Below the pieces are notes generated by a model. The model did not search any database and had not been told where the DNA came from. It was given only the letters and a program-made list of their open reading frames with translations. Both the position numbers and the translations under genes were made by a program. A DNA stretch of 64,000 bases, from the NCBI GenBank assembly GCA_948144175.1, contig CANXME010002335.1, positions 124,001 through 188,000 of the forward strand, written 5' to 3'. The stretch comes from Closterium sp. NIES-65. Lineage: Eukaryota; Streptophyta; Zygnematophyceae; Desmidiales; Closteriaceae. This document shows positions 41,928 to 53,651 of the stretch, one piece after another; the first letter of the stretch is position 1; the number at the start of each line of letters is the position of its first letter.

Positions 41928-41948
41928 CGAGAGGTAGTGTACCTCTCG
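41928..41948. repeat. Perfect 9-bp inverted repeat (hairpin)
   Basis: Arms CGAGAGGTA and TACCTCTCG around GTG. Confidence 0.75.
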
Positions 41949-41966
41949 TAACCCAAGTCACGCTTG

Positions 41967-42314
41967 TTAAAGCCAGGGTCTCACATACTACAAGTGCTTT
42001 GCAATTGATGGTGAAAGTGTGGCTTTGATTGGTTGGCGAGGTGTAAGGTTCAAAGTGGGGTGAAGCGAGGGGTGCGTGAACGTAAATCGCTGTGGGTAAC
42101 CGAACCATCTAGGCTTGGAAACTTGGTTCGGAGCCAAACCTAAAATGCCCCCAACTCATCGAGAGTCTCAAGTACCCAAAAGTGTTGTGCAATTGCTTTT
42201 GGGGCAGTGACGCAAGCTGAGTTTCCAATCCAACCAGAGATAACTTCTCCAGCACTAACTTAGTTACCTAGCTACAAGTGCTTTGCAGTCGCTTACATGA
42301 GACCCTGGCTTTAA
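41967..42314. mobile_element. MITE-like 348-bp element with 17-bp TIRs and TTAA ends
   Basis: TTAAAGCCAGGGTCTCA at the left and its perfect reverse complement TGAGACCCTGGCTTTAA at the right. TTAA at both outer ends could be a target duplication (piggyBac-like) or part of the TIR with a TWA target (Harbinger-like). Inside, ACAAGTGCTTTGCA occurs at both ends in direct orientation. No coding capacity. Confidence 0.65.
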
Positions 42315-42389
42315 GGTCAGACGTTGATTGTAGCCAAGATCACCTCAAGAAGGTTCGCACACTACTGATTTAGCGGTGGTGGGCCCTTG

Positions 42390-42498
42390 TGTCAAATGTT
42401 GTAGTCTTAGTGATGTGTGTTATAGGGGGTACAACTGTTAGTGTTAGGTTAATGTACCCCAACCAACCTTAGTCAAACCAACACTTTCAATTTTGACA
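42390..42498 (+). repeat. 5' LTR of element G (109 bp)
   Basis: Pairs with 62323-62431, with about six differences. Followed by PBS TGGTATCACC. Confidence 0.9.
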
Positions 42499-42739
42499 TG
42501 GTATCACCTAGGTTAGTATCATGTGGGATCCCGCTAGAGCTTCTCGCGCCCGTTGCACGTAGTCTACCGTTCCCGTTGCACCTGTTTCGTCGTGTAGCGC
42601 CTCTTGTGGCCGTTCGTACCATCCAGTAGCGTCCTAAGCGCTTGCCCATTCCGTCACGAAGCGTCTGTAGCGCCTGTAGCGCCCTTAGCGCCTGCCCGTT
42701 TCGTCACGAAGCGCCCGTAGTGCTCGTAATGCCCGTTGT

Positions 42740-43100
42740 ACGTGCCTCCATGCCCCTCGTTCCCTGCCCCTGCCCGTCCCGTCGCGTCCCCTACCCATCT
42801 CGTCCCCTGCCCGTCCCGTCCCCTGCCCGTCCCGTCCCCTGCCCGTCCCGTCCCCTGCCTGTCCCGTCCCCTGCCCGTCCCGTCCCCTGCCCGTCCCGTC
42901 CCCTGCCCGTCGCGTCGCGCTGTCCCTCCCGTCCCCTCCGCGTTGCACTGCCCGTGCGTCCCGTCCCCTGCGCGTTGCGCTGCCCGTCCCATCCCCCCCT
43001 CCCGTCAGCGCGTCACTCTGCCCGTCCGTCCCGTCCCCTGCGCGTCGTGCTGCCCGTCCCGTCGCGTTTCGTCCCCTGCCCATCGCATCTCGTCTCCCCC
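42740..43100 (+). repeat. CCCGTCCCCTG tandem array in the leader of element G
   Basis: Units CCCGTCCCGTCCCCTG, more than 10 copies, between PBS and gag, the same position as the arrays of A, B and Z but of a different sequence. Confidence 0.85.
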
Positions 43101-43293
43101 CCTCTCGTCGAGTTGCCCCCAGCCCATCACGTCGCGCCCTGCTGCCCCGTCGAGTCGCGTCCTACCCTCCCTGTTGCGTCGTGCCCTGCTGACCTGTTGC
43201 GTCGCGCCTTCCGCTCAACCTGCCGCGCCCTGCTTGGACCCTCTAGGCGTTTAGGGTTTCGGCAGCCGCAGTATCCACCTCTACGCTTCCGCT

Positions 43294-43796
43294 ATGGCGA
43301 CACCTAGAGTCCTGCGCTTTGACGATGAGGGTAGGCCACTCGAGTTCTCGGTCTAGCTCCTGCGTGCGCGCCGCCTCCTAGAGAGCGAGGTTCAGGCACA
43401 CGAGACTCTGTGGGCGCATGCTTCCGGTGACCTTCCTGAGCCCGCTAGCCCTGCACCCTTAGCAGCTGACCCCACACATGCAGACAGCAACCGCGTGGAA
43501 CTCGCGTGACGCTGCGGCTTGCATCGCCCTCAGCAGCCTCCTCCCTGAGTGTGAGGAGACCCACTTCACTCAGATTCGCATGGCTAGTGAGTTCTTGACC
43601 GCGATCAAGGCCCGCTACGCTACTCCCACCACTGTCTCTCTTGGTTGCCTGCTCCTTCCGTTCCTGTTTCCTGACCTCGCCTCATTTGAGCGCACTAATG
43701 ACTTGATCACTCATCTGCGTTCACTCGATTCTAGCTACCGCGCTGCTTGCACTGACGCACAGCTTGCACTGCTCCCTCCCCCCATGGCGATTACTA
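43294..43796 (+). pseudogene. Copia Gag N-terminal remnant (element G)
   Basis: ATG 43294 (MATPRVLRFDDEG) aligns with the B protein start. TAG soon after (FSV*LL, where B has VWLL: TGG to TAG). A frameshift near 43480 is followed by AWNSRDAAACIALSSLLPEC and onward to LLPPPMAIT, where the sequence jumps into element F in the opposite orientation. Confidence 0.87.
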
Positions 43797-46408
43797 TGCC
43801 TGATGTACTCGCCACATACTTCGCCACCCTCTTAGCAGCGTACCAGTGGGACGGTCGGTGTCTCCCAGGCGCAACAAAGCGCGCAAGGACGCTAAGAGGG
43901 TAAGCTATGTCATCAGGTACATGAGACAATCCACAAGCTCAGGATATGGACCACTGGACTCAAATGACTCGTCCGAAGGTGGAGCTGTGAGCCCATGATC
44001 CACAGCAAGAGGGGTGAGCTGTACCTTGGAGAATGGGAAGCGAAACCGCGTGAGCATCTGCTCGACCATATGCGACTGAGTTAGCATAATGGTGCGAGCT
44101 GCCCTGTCCCTGGTGATCTGCAAGCCAAGGTAGTGCTGCAGCTCACCAAGGTCAGTGCAAGTGTGTCTCCTCTGCAGTTCCTCCTTCACGGAAGTCAGCG
44201 CGCGTCGGTCAGGAGTGGCGAACACCAGGTCGTCGACACAGACCAAGACAAAGAACGGGGTCGAGCCACGGCGAACGAACAGTGACGGGTCGGGAGACGA
44301 CGGAAAGAAAACAAGCGCTGCAAGGGTCGCGCGAACTGTGTCGTGCCACTCACGTGGAGCCTGACGCAGGCCGTAGACTAGTCGACGCAGTAGCCACAGG
44401 GTCCCAGGTGCGAAAGAGCCAATGAAGCCAGGCGGGCGACGCAGCTAGATCTGCTCATGCATGCTCCCCTGAAGGAACGCGGTGGAAAAGTTCAAGGAGT
44501 GCAACTCGTAGTTGCGCTGGGCTGCAATATGTAGCAACACCCGAAGAGTACTCATCTTCGGGGTGGGAGCGAAGGTCTGGAAGAAGTCCACCCCCTCTCG
44601 CTAACTGAAGCCTCTCGCCACGTAGCGCGCCTTGAACACTTGTGGTGATCTAGGTGGCGGCTTCACCTTGTAGAGCCATTAGCCACTAACGACGTTCGTC
44701 CCAGGTGGTGGGACTGCTACGACGTAAGTGCCTATGGACATATAAGATGCCATCTCCGCTTCCTCAGCTGCTATCCAGTACGAGGCCCAAGGTCCCAAGA
44801 CCGCCTTAGCGTGATTCCGAGGGATCGGGATGTCAAGAGCGTCTGGATCCCCCTCAGGGGTAAGCAGCATGGCGCAGAGATGAGGAACATCGGCCGCAAG
44901 GAAACCAAGCTCGAACTGCCTGTCCTGTAGAACCTCCAGGGAAAAGACAGGAGCACCCCCAGAGGACGGAGAACGAGCAGGGCCAATCACCAAGTGAGCG
45001 GCGTAGTCAAGGCGGTGGGAAGAGGCAAAGCCAGCGACAGTGGTAACTAGTGCTCAGACAGACGACAGGGGTGTAGTTGGGTGAGTGACCAACGCGGACA
45101 AAACACGGGAGACAACAGGACGGGAGGCACGAAGGTAGTCGGACAACGGTTCGCGAAGCACAGTGAGGGACGACTCAGGAGGCTGTGGAAGGACTGGACG
45201 AGGTGGAACACGAGAGCGGAGAACAAGGTGAAACGGACCATCTGCATGGTAACGAGACTAACGGGGCTCTGGAGACACAGCACGATTGAGGGGAGATCGA
45301 TGAGTCCACTGGGACGAGGAAAGGGACTAGACTGGTGGAACAGGAGGGGCTGGTAGGGGACTACGAACCAAGCGTGCAGATGCTGGGTCTGGCAGGTCGC
45401 GCAGTTGCAGTCGCTGCTGCTCTGCCTCCTCTGGCGTCTACTGCGACAGTACCTGTCCCTGCTGCTGCTCCTGTGGCTCCTCCCCTACCCTATCCTGCTG
45501 CGGCTGGAGCTGCACCCGCTGCTGCGACCGGGACTCCTGCACGACCCCCTTCTGCTGTGGCTGCAGCTGCACCCGCTGCTGCGACCGGGACTCCTGCACG
45601 ACCCTCTCCTGCGGCGGTCGTGTCTCCTTCTCTACTCTCTCCTGCTGTGTCTGCAACTGCACCTGCTGCTGCGAACTGGACTCGTGCTCTAGCGTCTCCT
45701 GGTGCGGCTATGACTCCTCCTCTACTCTCTCCTGCTGTGACTGCAACCGCACCCGCTGCTGCACTCGTGACTCCTCTACACTCTCCTGTTGCTGCGACTG
45801 AGACTGCTCCTCCTGCTGCTGCTGCTGCTCCTGCTATGCCCTCTCAAACTTCTCACGCTCCTCCCTCTCCAACCGGAGGAGACGCTGCTCACGGGTGAGG
45901 AAACGTAAAGTGCGCGGTGTAGGCGTCACAGTGCCAGTGCCTCCAGCTCCAGCACCCCCAGAACCAGCACCTCCACCACCGACACCCCCGGGGCCTCCAG
46001 TACCTCCCGCAGGAACACCCCCAGGCTTTGCAGCAACCGGCCGCAGAGAAGAACGAGGAGGAAACTACGGGACGGACGCAAAGCCAGGGGGTGACGCGGG
46101 GCGAGGCTGCCGTGTCCTCCACATGAGAGACCTCCACGCCCACAACCCTTGCACCCCAAGAGCCGACACCACAAGCTCGTGGAGCCCTAGTACCCTCACC
46201 CTCCGCAACTGCACCTCCCGCACCCCCAGACACGACAGGGACTGGACGCTGTGGGGGGGATGATTGCGGAGTCACGTGCGACACACCTGACGGGGCAGGA
46301 CGCGAAGGGGGGGGGGGGCTACCGGGGCAACTGGGGGGGGCTCAAGGGTGAGGAATGGCGGGGGGGAAAAGGCCTCTGAACCTCGGTGGGGGCGACTCTT
46401 GTATTATC
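43797..46408 (-). pseudogene. Copia Pol of element F, distal part (linker, RT, partial RNase H)
   Basis: Minus-strand fragments: SLEVLQDRQFELGFLAADVP (44993-44679), RT palm with VDDLVFATPDRRAL (about 44240), DLGELQHYLGLQITRDRAAR, then YLMT and ILARFVAPGRHRP to the junction at 43797. Many stops and frameshifts. At about 45400-46300 the sequence is a low-complexity Gln/Gly/Ala-rich linker like that of A and B, giving long false ORFs on both strands. Confidence 0.83.
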
Positions 46409-47397
46409 TGTCAACGGGAGTTGGGTATTGGCCCCGTCCTCGCTTGGGCGGAGCCGACTTCGTGGTCGGGTGTGAGGGGAGCAGCCGGCCTTCAGCAGTG
46501 GGTGAGCTGGTCGACGAGGAGGTCGACCTGCACGGGGGACCACTGCACGGGCGCCGACTTCAGGGTGGCGCCGACTTCAGGGAGGTCGAATTGGGTGTCG
46601 ACCTGCGGAGGACGTCAACTCGGTGACGTCAACTTGGGGAAGCCGACTTCGGCAGACGGCTAACAGACTGCTCGTCGACTTGTTAAGTGGTCGACTGGAC
46701 CTGGTGGTCGACGAAGGAGGGGCCGACGTCGACCTCGACTCAGGACGCCGAGCAGTTGGGCGTCGAGTAGCGGGGCGTCAACTTCGTGACGCCAGCTTCG
46801 GGTGGCCGACGTGGGTGGTCGGCCGACGACTGTGCTGGTCGACCAGGTTACCTGGGTGACGAAGTGCTGCGGAGGAGTGCGACGGTCGCACAGGCGAAGT
46901 TGGCCAGCCCGACCTCGGTGATGGTATCCCGAGGTCGTCGTGGCGGATCAGAGGCAGTCGTCAGCACGAGGTTGACGTGGTGTGTGCGCTGTGCAGGTGA
47001 CAAGACTCTGCGCACCAATCATCTGCGCACAACTGCGAAGCAGGGTGCACTGCTGTCCTGCGTGAGCAACGCTGTTACACCGTCAACCTGCGACGTTGGC
47101 ACGCCGTCGACCTTGCCTTGCTGGAGCGCGGTCGACGAAGTCGTGCTGGAACGCGGTCGACCAAGCTGCGCTGGCAGTTGGCCGACCTGAATGCTTGCTC
47201 TGATGTAGTCTTGTTATGCCAACTTCATTGTACCAATTGTTCTGAACTTTTCCTAGTGAAACTCTTGCCAATTTTCCCGTGAACTAGCAAGTAGTGTGTG
47301 CACAAGGAAAACGACTAAGGACTAACGAACGCAGAGATCACACGAGCACACGTGCCTAGCCCGTAGCCTAGCTCCCGTTGCTGCAGTTATCTCCGCA
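46409..47397 (+). repeat. 5' LTR of element E (989 bp)
   Basis: TGTCAACGGGAGTTGGG...GTTATCTCCGCA. Aligns end to end with 53652-54638. No gene inside; its short frames recur identically in the 3' copy. Confidence 0.94.
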
Positions 47398-47473
47398 TGG
47401 TGCGGTGAGCGTGGACGGCACACGACTTACCTTTCAGTCAGGTCGACGTAGACACCACTTACCTGTTTCGTAG

Positions 47474-48814
47474 TTGCAGGCCGGCAACTGTGCTGTAGTC
47501 ACTTTGGTAGGAGCCGTAGGTGACGCGGGGGTGGTGGACACCCTAGAGGCACGGTTGGAGAACGCGAGGAGGAAGCACGAGGCCAACGAGTACGGCGACT
47601 TGCCCTGGCCGGTCGTTGAGGCTGGACTCCGCTCCATGTGGGCGACGGAGCAACCGTCTCGACCTGCCTCTCCTCGTCCGGTGAACAACGAAGGCGGCGT
47701 CGACGTGGGCGTCAACACCGGTGGTGGTCAAGTCGGCAGCAGTGCTGGAGGCACGTCGAGGCAAAGAGGTGTGATACACGCCGGTGAAGTCGGCGGCGTT
47801 CAGGCGCGAGGGATGCAGTCGTCGGCGGCTGCAGGCTCTTCGCGGGGTGACGTCAGAGGTCGACGGAGTGGGCTGTCGACGATGTCGGCGTCCCAGGTGA
47901 CGGCGGGTGGGATTGCACCGAGCTACGGCTACTTCAAGTTTACGCCGGACAGGATCTCGGTCACCTCTCCGCTGGTCGGTCGACCCGACATACTCAGCTG
48001 GAAGGAAGCCATCGAGCCCCAGCTGGAGATGGCCGGGCTGATCGGCTTCGCCCGAGGGAGCACCACCCCGACCTGCGTGCGGAGTTTCGCGCCGTGCAGT
48101 TGTTGACCTTCACGGTCATCTCGCGGTGCTGCTCGTCGGGCGTGCAGATCACCTTGAAGTGGTGCCGGGAGTACCTCGACGCCGGCCACCGGGCGTGGCA
48201 CTTCATTGAGTCGACGTACCAGGTCACCGACGACCTGTTCATCGCCCAGCTGGAGGGACAGCTGACACACCTGCGTATGGGCGACGAGGAGAGTGCGACC
48301 GACTACTGCAACCGAGCCAGGCGAATCCTCGCCACCATCAGGATGGCCGGCGCGCAGTACTCCACGGCGTCGTACATCACCCATGTCATGCAGGGACTGT
48401 CTAGCAGCTATAACCTCCTGAAGCGGCTGTCTATGGCGCCGAGCACGAGGGCGACGCTCAACGAGGACAACCTGACCTCGTACATCCTGCAGGACGAGGC
48501 GATGCAGGAGGCTGAGCGATCGCAAGAGCTCTTGGCGCAGGCCAACTTCGTCGCTCCGGCAAAGCAAGGAGGCCGACCAGAACAGCGCGAACAGTCTGGT
48601 GGCGGCGGGAGCGGTAGCTGGAAGTCGACCAAGGAGGTCGAGAAGAAGTCGACCAAGGACGGCGGTCGAGGAGGAGGAGGTCGACGTTGGGAGTGCTGGA
48701 TCTGCCACAGCCCCGATCACCTCTCCTTCAATTGTCCCGACCGCAGTGACTCCGACGACGACGACAAGGGCGGCCGCGGGAGGTCTGGCAGCCGTCGTCC
48801 TCGTCGTGGAGGAA
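47474..48814 (+). pseudogene. Copia Gag of element E (frameshifted, cut by solo LTR)
   Basis: Frame 1 from about 47474 runs through FKFTPDRISVTSPLVGRPDI and SWKEAIEPQLEMAGLIGF to a stop at 48106. From about 48094 another frame carries the rest: ITLKWCREYLDAGHRAWHFI, QLEGQLTHLRMGDEESATDY and a canonical zinc knuckle CWICHSPDHLSFNC (CX2CX4HX4C), then an acidic/RG tail to 48814, where the solo LTR sits. After removing the solo LTR and one TSD (885 bp, a multiple of 3) this second frame continues directly into pol at 49700. Confidence 0.87.
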
Positions 48815-49694
48815 TGTTAGAGACTAAGGATCGAGTCTGTGAAGATTAGGAGCCTAAATTTCTCAAAATCGTTGGCTTCAAATTCTGGACAGAAACCGCG
48901 ACTTCACAAGAAACGTTGTCGACGAAAAGTGCACCGTTAGAATCGTCTTCAACTCGAGTATGTTATAGCCCTTGTTCGTGGATATCATTCCCAATTTGAA
49001 TCGTATCGAAAGGTGGAGTAAATCTCGAGTTATGCTTTACGGCGCACCAGGGGGTATGCTGCCACATAGAAATTAAATTCACTCACAATAGTTTCACAAG
49101 TTCACAAGAGTTGCACACAAGAGAGTTAGAGTAGCACTAAACCAGGTAGGATGGGATGAGGAGGACGAGAAGGAAGGTCCCAAGACAGTCCCCAACCAAG
49201 GAAACCCCATGCCACACAATTCCCCTCTCCATAGGCAACCCCACTTTCACTTTTGTCACTTTCCCAACCCATGCCATCCACCTTAACCCAACTTGGCCAC
49301 ACTTGCCAACCTGGTTTGGTTTCTCCCAACCAATTGGCAGCAACTACAGTAGTAGTGACGAATTTCCCAACCCCCAAAAGTCTGTACCCCATATTGAGTC
49401 AACCCCACAACTCTCCATGGTCGCCACAACCAAATATCAAAAGCATACGAACTCCAACGTTCGTAACTTTCTTGTTCGTGCTCCGATTGAAGCGATTCTT
49501 GGTTCGTCGGAAAGCTCTTGAGCAGTGGAGTCACTTCAGATATCTGCTCAAGCCAAATAACATTCACACACACTCAGAAAATCCAAACCACAGAAAAACA
49601 CAAATTCTTGCGCACGCTCATTTCACACATGCAACGCACGAACACATGATGGGAGGCAGACAGACGTGAATGCAAATGACAGCATCACATAACA
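48815..49694. repeat. Solo LTR of the element D family (880 bp) inside element E
   Basis: TGTTAGAGACTAAGG...CATCACATAACA, homologous end to end to the D LTRs, with no internal region. Perfect TSD AGGAA at 48810-48814 and 49695-49699, so it arose by LTR-LTR recombination of a full D-family insertion. Confidence 0.93.
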
Positions 49695-49699
49695 AGGAA

Positions 49700-52600
49700 A
49701 TCATCCGCGCAAGGAGAAACACTCGACCAAGGCATCGACTTCAGCGAAGGACGCCGACTCCGTTGCAGGCGGCAAGGGGCGAGACGACAAGATGGCGTCG
49801 TGCTCGCTGGTCGGCGTCGTGGAGCCGACCATCTCTCTGGCACCGGAGGCCGGAGAGGACTTCCAGGCGGTGGCGGCAGCTGTGCAGGCGAACCCGGCGG
49901 TGGTCCTGCTCGACAGCGGTTGTTCCCACCACCTGATGGGAACGAAGGAAGCCTTCGTCGACCTGCAGCCAAGTGGCTCCATTAAGCACGTGCGCGGCTT
50001 TAATGGGGCGCTGTAGGACGTTCAGGGCCGTGGCACCGTCTCCCTGCAAGGAGAGGTCGGGAAGGAGGTGCTCATCCCCGACGTGCTGTACGTCCCGGGT
50101 GTGCGGGCCAACCTGCTGTCGGCCGGCCAGCTGAAGGAGCACGGCGTGAAGCTGCAGGAGGACAACGACGGCATGCTGCTCGTCTCGGCAGCAGGGGAGG
50201 TGCTCCGGCGGGCGACGAACTCCGGGCGAGTCCTCTGCACCGACCTGCGTCCCTGCGCGACGAGGTCGACGCCGCCCACGTCGGAGGTGGTGGCTCTGCG
50301 GGCGATCGTCTCGAAGACGAAGTCGACGCCGGACCGGATGCATGCGAGGCTTGCACATGTCGGCATGGACACCATACGGAGCTCAGCAAAGAACGAGGTC
50401 GCCACTGGGCTGGACCTCAAGTCGGCAACGGACGCCGACTCCCCGTGTGTCTCGTGCGCCGGCGGAAAGCTGGCGCGACACACCTTCCCCGACCAAGGCT
50501 CCGACGCCGATGATGTGCTGGCCGTCGTGCACATCGACCTGTGCGGGCCATTCCGCGTGGCTGCCAAGGATGGCAGCCTGTACTTCTTGTTGCTGAAGGA
50601 CCGCAAGACCCGCTACGTGTGGGTGAAGCCGGTCGCCAAGAAGTCAGATGCGTTGCCGGCGTTCGTGCAGTGGCTGGCAGTGGCTGAGCGGCAGACGGAG
50701 AGGTCGGTGTTAATGCTGCGCTCAGACCGGGGAGGAGAGTTCCTCGGGAAGCAGTTCACCGACTTCGTGAACTGCAAGGGGATCGTCCACGACCTGACCT
50801 GCCCATACACCCCGCAGCAGAACAGCATGGCGGAGCGGGAGATGAGGACGGTGGTGGAGTCGGTGCGGACAATGCTGCTGCACATGGGTGTGCAGCACCA
50901 CTGGTGGCACCTCGCTCTGAGGCAGGCCGTCTGGGTCCGCAACTGCCTTGAGAGGTCGACGCTGCCGCCGGGGACGACGCCGTACCAGCTGCTGACCGGG
51001 AAGAAGCCCGACTTGTCGCTAGCGCGGGTGAGGGGCTGCATGGCGCAGTTCCTTGTCCATGAGCAGCAGCGTGGTGGGAAGCTGCAGCCGAAGGCCAAAT
51101 GGGGCCTGCACCTTGGCGTGTCGGCGGCAAGCAAGGGCTGGGAGCTCCTCGACGTGAACACCGACCGAGTGGTCACCACGTCGGACGTGGTGTTCTACGA
51201 GGAGATGTCGCTGACCGAGTGGAAGACGGAGCACGAGCCGGGGTCCGGCCGCTTGTCGTCCGCCCCGCCCTCTGAGGTTGGTGAGCTTGCTACTGAGGAC
51301 GTCGAGGACGTCCGCACCACTACCCCTCCCCCTCCGACCCCTGCCCCTCCCATCTTGGCCGACCTGCGTGGGCTGACCACGATGTCGGCCTCCGGCGATG
51401 AGGGGAGTAGTGGGACGCCGCCTTTGGCGTCGACCAAGTGCATCGCCGGTGGCCGACGTGACGAGCGGCAAGTCGATGTGGGATTGCAGTCGACGTCGAC
51501 AGGGGAGGAGCAGGTCGAGGAGCAGGTCAAGGAGCAGCAGCCAACAAGGGAGCAGGCTGCTGTGAAGCCGACCACGGAGCAGTCGGCGACCGGGCCGTCG
51601 GCAGGGGAGCCGACCACAGGGGAGAAGCCGGCTGGGAAGCCGGCCGCAGTAGAACAGTCGGCTGGGACGCCGACTGAGGAACAGCAGGACGCCGAGGGCA
51701 GCGACGACAGCGACGATGGAAGGGACGCCGAGGAGGTCCAGCAGGGACCCCGGCGTTCAGGCCGACTTCGGAGGCCGCCTGACTTCTTCGTCCCCGCTGC
51801 CTTCACCACGGTGTATGACGTAGACAATGACGACGACCTGCTGTACGACGACGCCGAGGAGGATGAGGAGTTTCCAGAGCTCGACCCCGACAAGCTAGCC
51901 GACCCCGAGCACCGTTGGGACATCTCGACGATGACGGTGAAGGAGGCGTTGGCGAGCTGGAAGGGCCCGGCGGTGAAGGCCGCCATGGAGGAGGAGATTC
52001 GCAGCCTCCTCAACATGGGAACGTGGGAGTTGGTCGAACGTCCGCCGGGAGTGAACGTCATGAAGAACCGGTGGGTGTTGACGACGAAGTACCACATTGA
52101 CGACACCGTCGAGCGAGAGAAGGCGAGGCTGGTCGTGAAGGGCTTCACACAGGTGTATGGCGCCGACTACGACGAGACGTTCGCGCCGATGGGCAGCTAC
52201 GTCACGCTGAGGATCTTCCTCAGCATCGTCGCCGTCCGCAACCTCAACCTGATGCAGCTCGACATGAAGAACGCCTTCTTGCAGAGCAAGCTTGACAGGG
52301 TGCTCTACATGTCCCAGCGGGACTACTTCAACGACGGGACCGGCCGGGTGTGCAAGCTGCTGAAGAGCCTGTACGGGCTAAAGCAGTCGCCGCTGCTGTG
52401 GTACTTGGCGCTCAATGACGTGCTGGTCGGCGCCGGGTGGAAGAAGAGCCAGGTCGACGAGGCTCTCTATTTCAAGGACGGAAAGGACGGAGTGGCCTGC
52501 TGGGTGCTGGTCTACGTCGACGACCTGCTTGCCGCCAGCAGTAGCGCCGCAATGTTGAAGGAGCTGAAGGAGCTCCTGGAAGCCGCCTTCGAGCTGCGTG

Positions 52601-53523
52601 AGATCTCGCCGGTGCAGAAGTACCTCGGGCTGGAGGTCGTCCGCGACAGGTCGGCGGGGAAGCTGTGGCTGCACCAGCAGGGCTAAGCCGACAAGCTTCG
52701 TAGGCGCTTCATCGACAAGGAGCAGACCGGGCGCACCCCGAAGACGCCGGTCTCGGTCGATGCCTACGCCGAGCTCACGTTCGATGACGAGGAGGCACAG
52801 GAGCGGCAGGAAGAGGAGTACCGGCAGAAGGTCGGCTCGCTGCAGTTCGCGGCGATGACGACGAGGCCGGACATCGCCTTCGCCTGCAGCAAGCTGGGGA
52901 GCGGCCTCACGGTGAGGAGCGACCAGCACTGGCGCGAGGTCGACCGCTGCCTCGCCTACCTCGCCAATACGCGCGACACTGCCCTGGAATTCGGCGGTGG
53001 ACCTGAGTCACTGGAGCTGGTCGGCTACGTGGACGCCGACGACGCTGGTGATAAACAGAACAGGACGAGCACAGATGGCTACGTGTTCATCTACGGAGGG
53101 GCTGCAGTCTCCTGGTCGAGCCAGCGCATTAAGTGCGCGACGTTGTCGTCGACCGAGTCGGAGTACGTGGCGGCCACTGAAGCTGGCAAGGAGGGACGCC
53201 GCCTTCGCTTCCTCCTCGCAGAATTCCGGCAACTGGACGCCGCGAAGCCGACTATCCTGCGAGTGGACAACAAGTCGGCCATCACGGTCGCCGAGGGCAT
53301 GGGGTTGACGGGCAACCTCAAGCACATGGAGCGGCGACAGGCCTGGCTGCAGCACATGGTGAAGCGCGGGAAGTTCTCGCTGCAGTACATCCCAACCGCT
53401 GAGCAGCCGGCCGATTTCCTGACGAAGGCGCTGCACTATCCGGCCTTCAACCGGTGCTCCGTCGCAATCGGTCAGGTGCGCTTGGCCGACGTGAGCGACG
53501 GCGACAACGACGTGCAGCAGTAG
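49700..53523 (+). pseudogene. Copia Pol of element E (two in-frame stops)
   Basis: One plus-strand frame. Protease LLDSGCSHHLMG (about 49905); GAG-pre-integrase HARLAHVGMD; integrase core VHIDLCGPF, LRSDRGGEFLG and TPQQNSMAERE; linker rich in E/Q/T; RT with LKQSPLLWYLAL and VLVYVDDLLAAS (about 52510); RNase H with STESEYVAATEAGKEG and FLTKALHYPAFNRC, stop at 53521. Stops: TAG 50014-50016 after FNGAL, TAA 52684-52686 after HQQG. All catalytic motifs are otherwise present. Confidence 0.92.
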
Positions 53524-53651
53524 GTGCCATGCCCTTTTGCATGGCTGGTGCGGTGACCAGCGTGCTGTGTGTTGGGTGCACGCTGACGGGCTATTCTCAG
53601 AGCTGTACTGCCGTGTGGGCTGGGTGCCCAAGCGTGAACGCGGCAGGGGAG

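Larger units (their letters stand above)
41741..42389. other. Non-coding island between elements C and G
   Basis: No gene. Contains hairpin 1 at 41810-41840, hairpin 2 at 41928-41948 and the TTAA-bounded inverted-repeat element at 41967-42314. It ends with CCTTG (42385-42389), the left target duplication of element G. Confidence 0.65.

Noticed and set aside
45335..46263. Ala/Pro-rich plus-strand ORFs
   Set aside because: Antisense to the decayed low-complexity linker of element F Pol.
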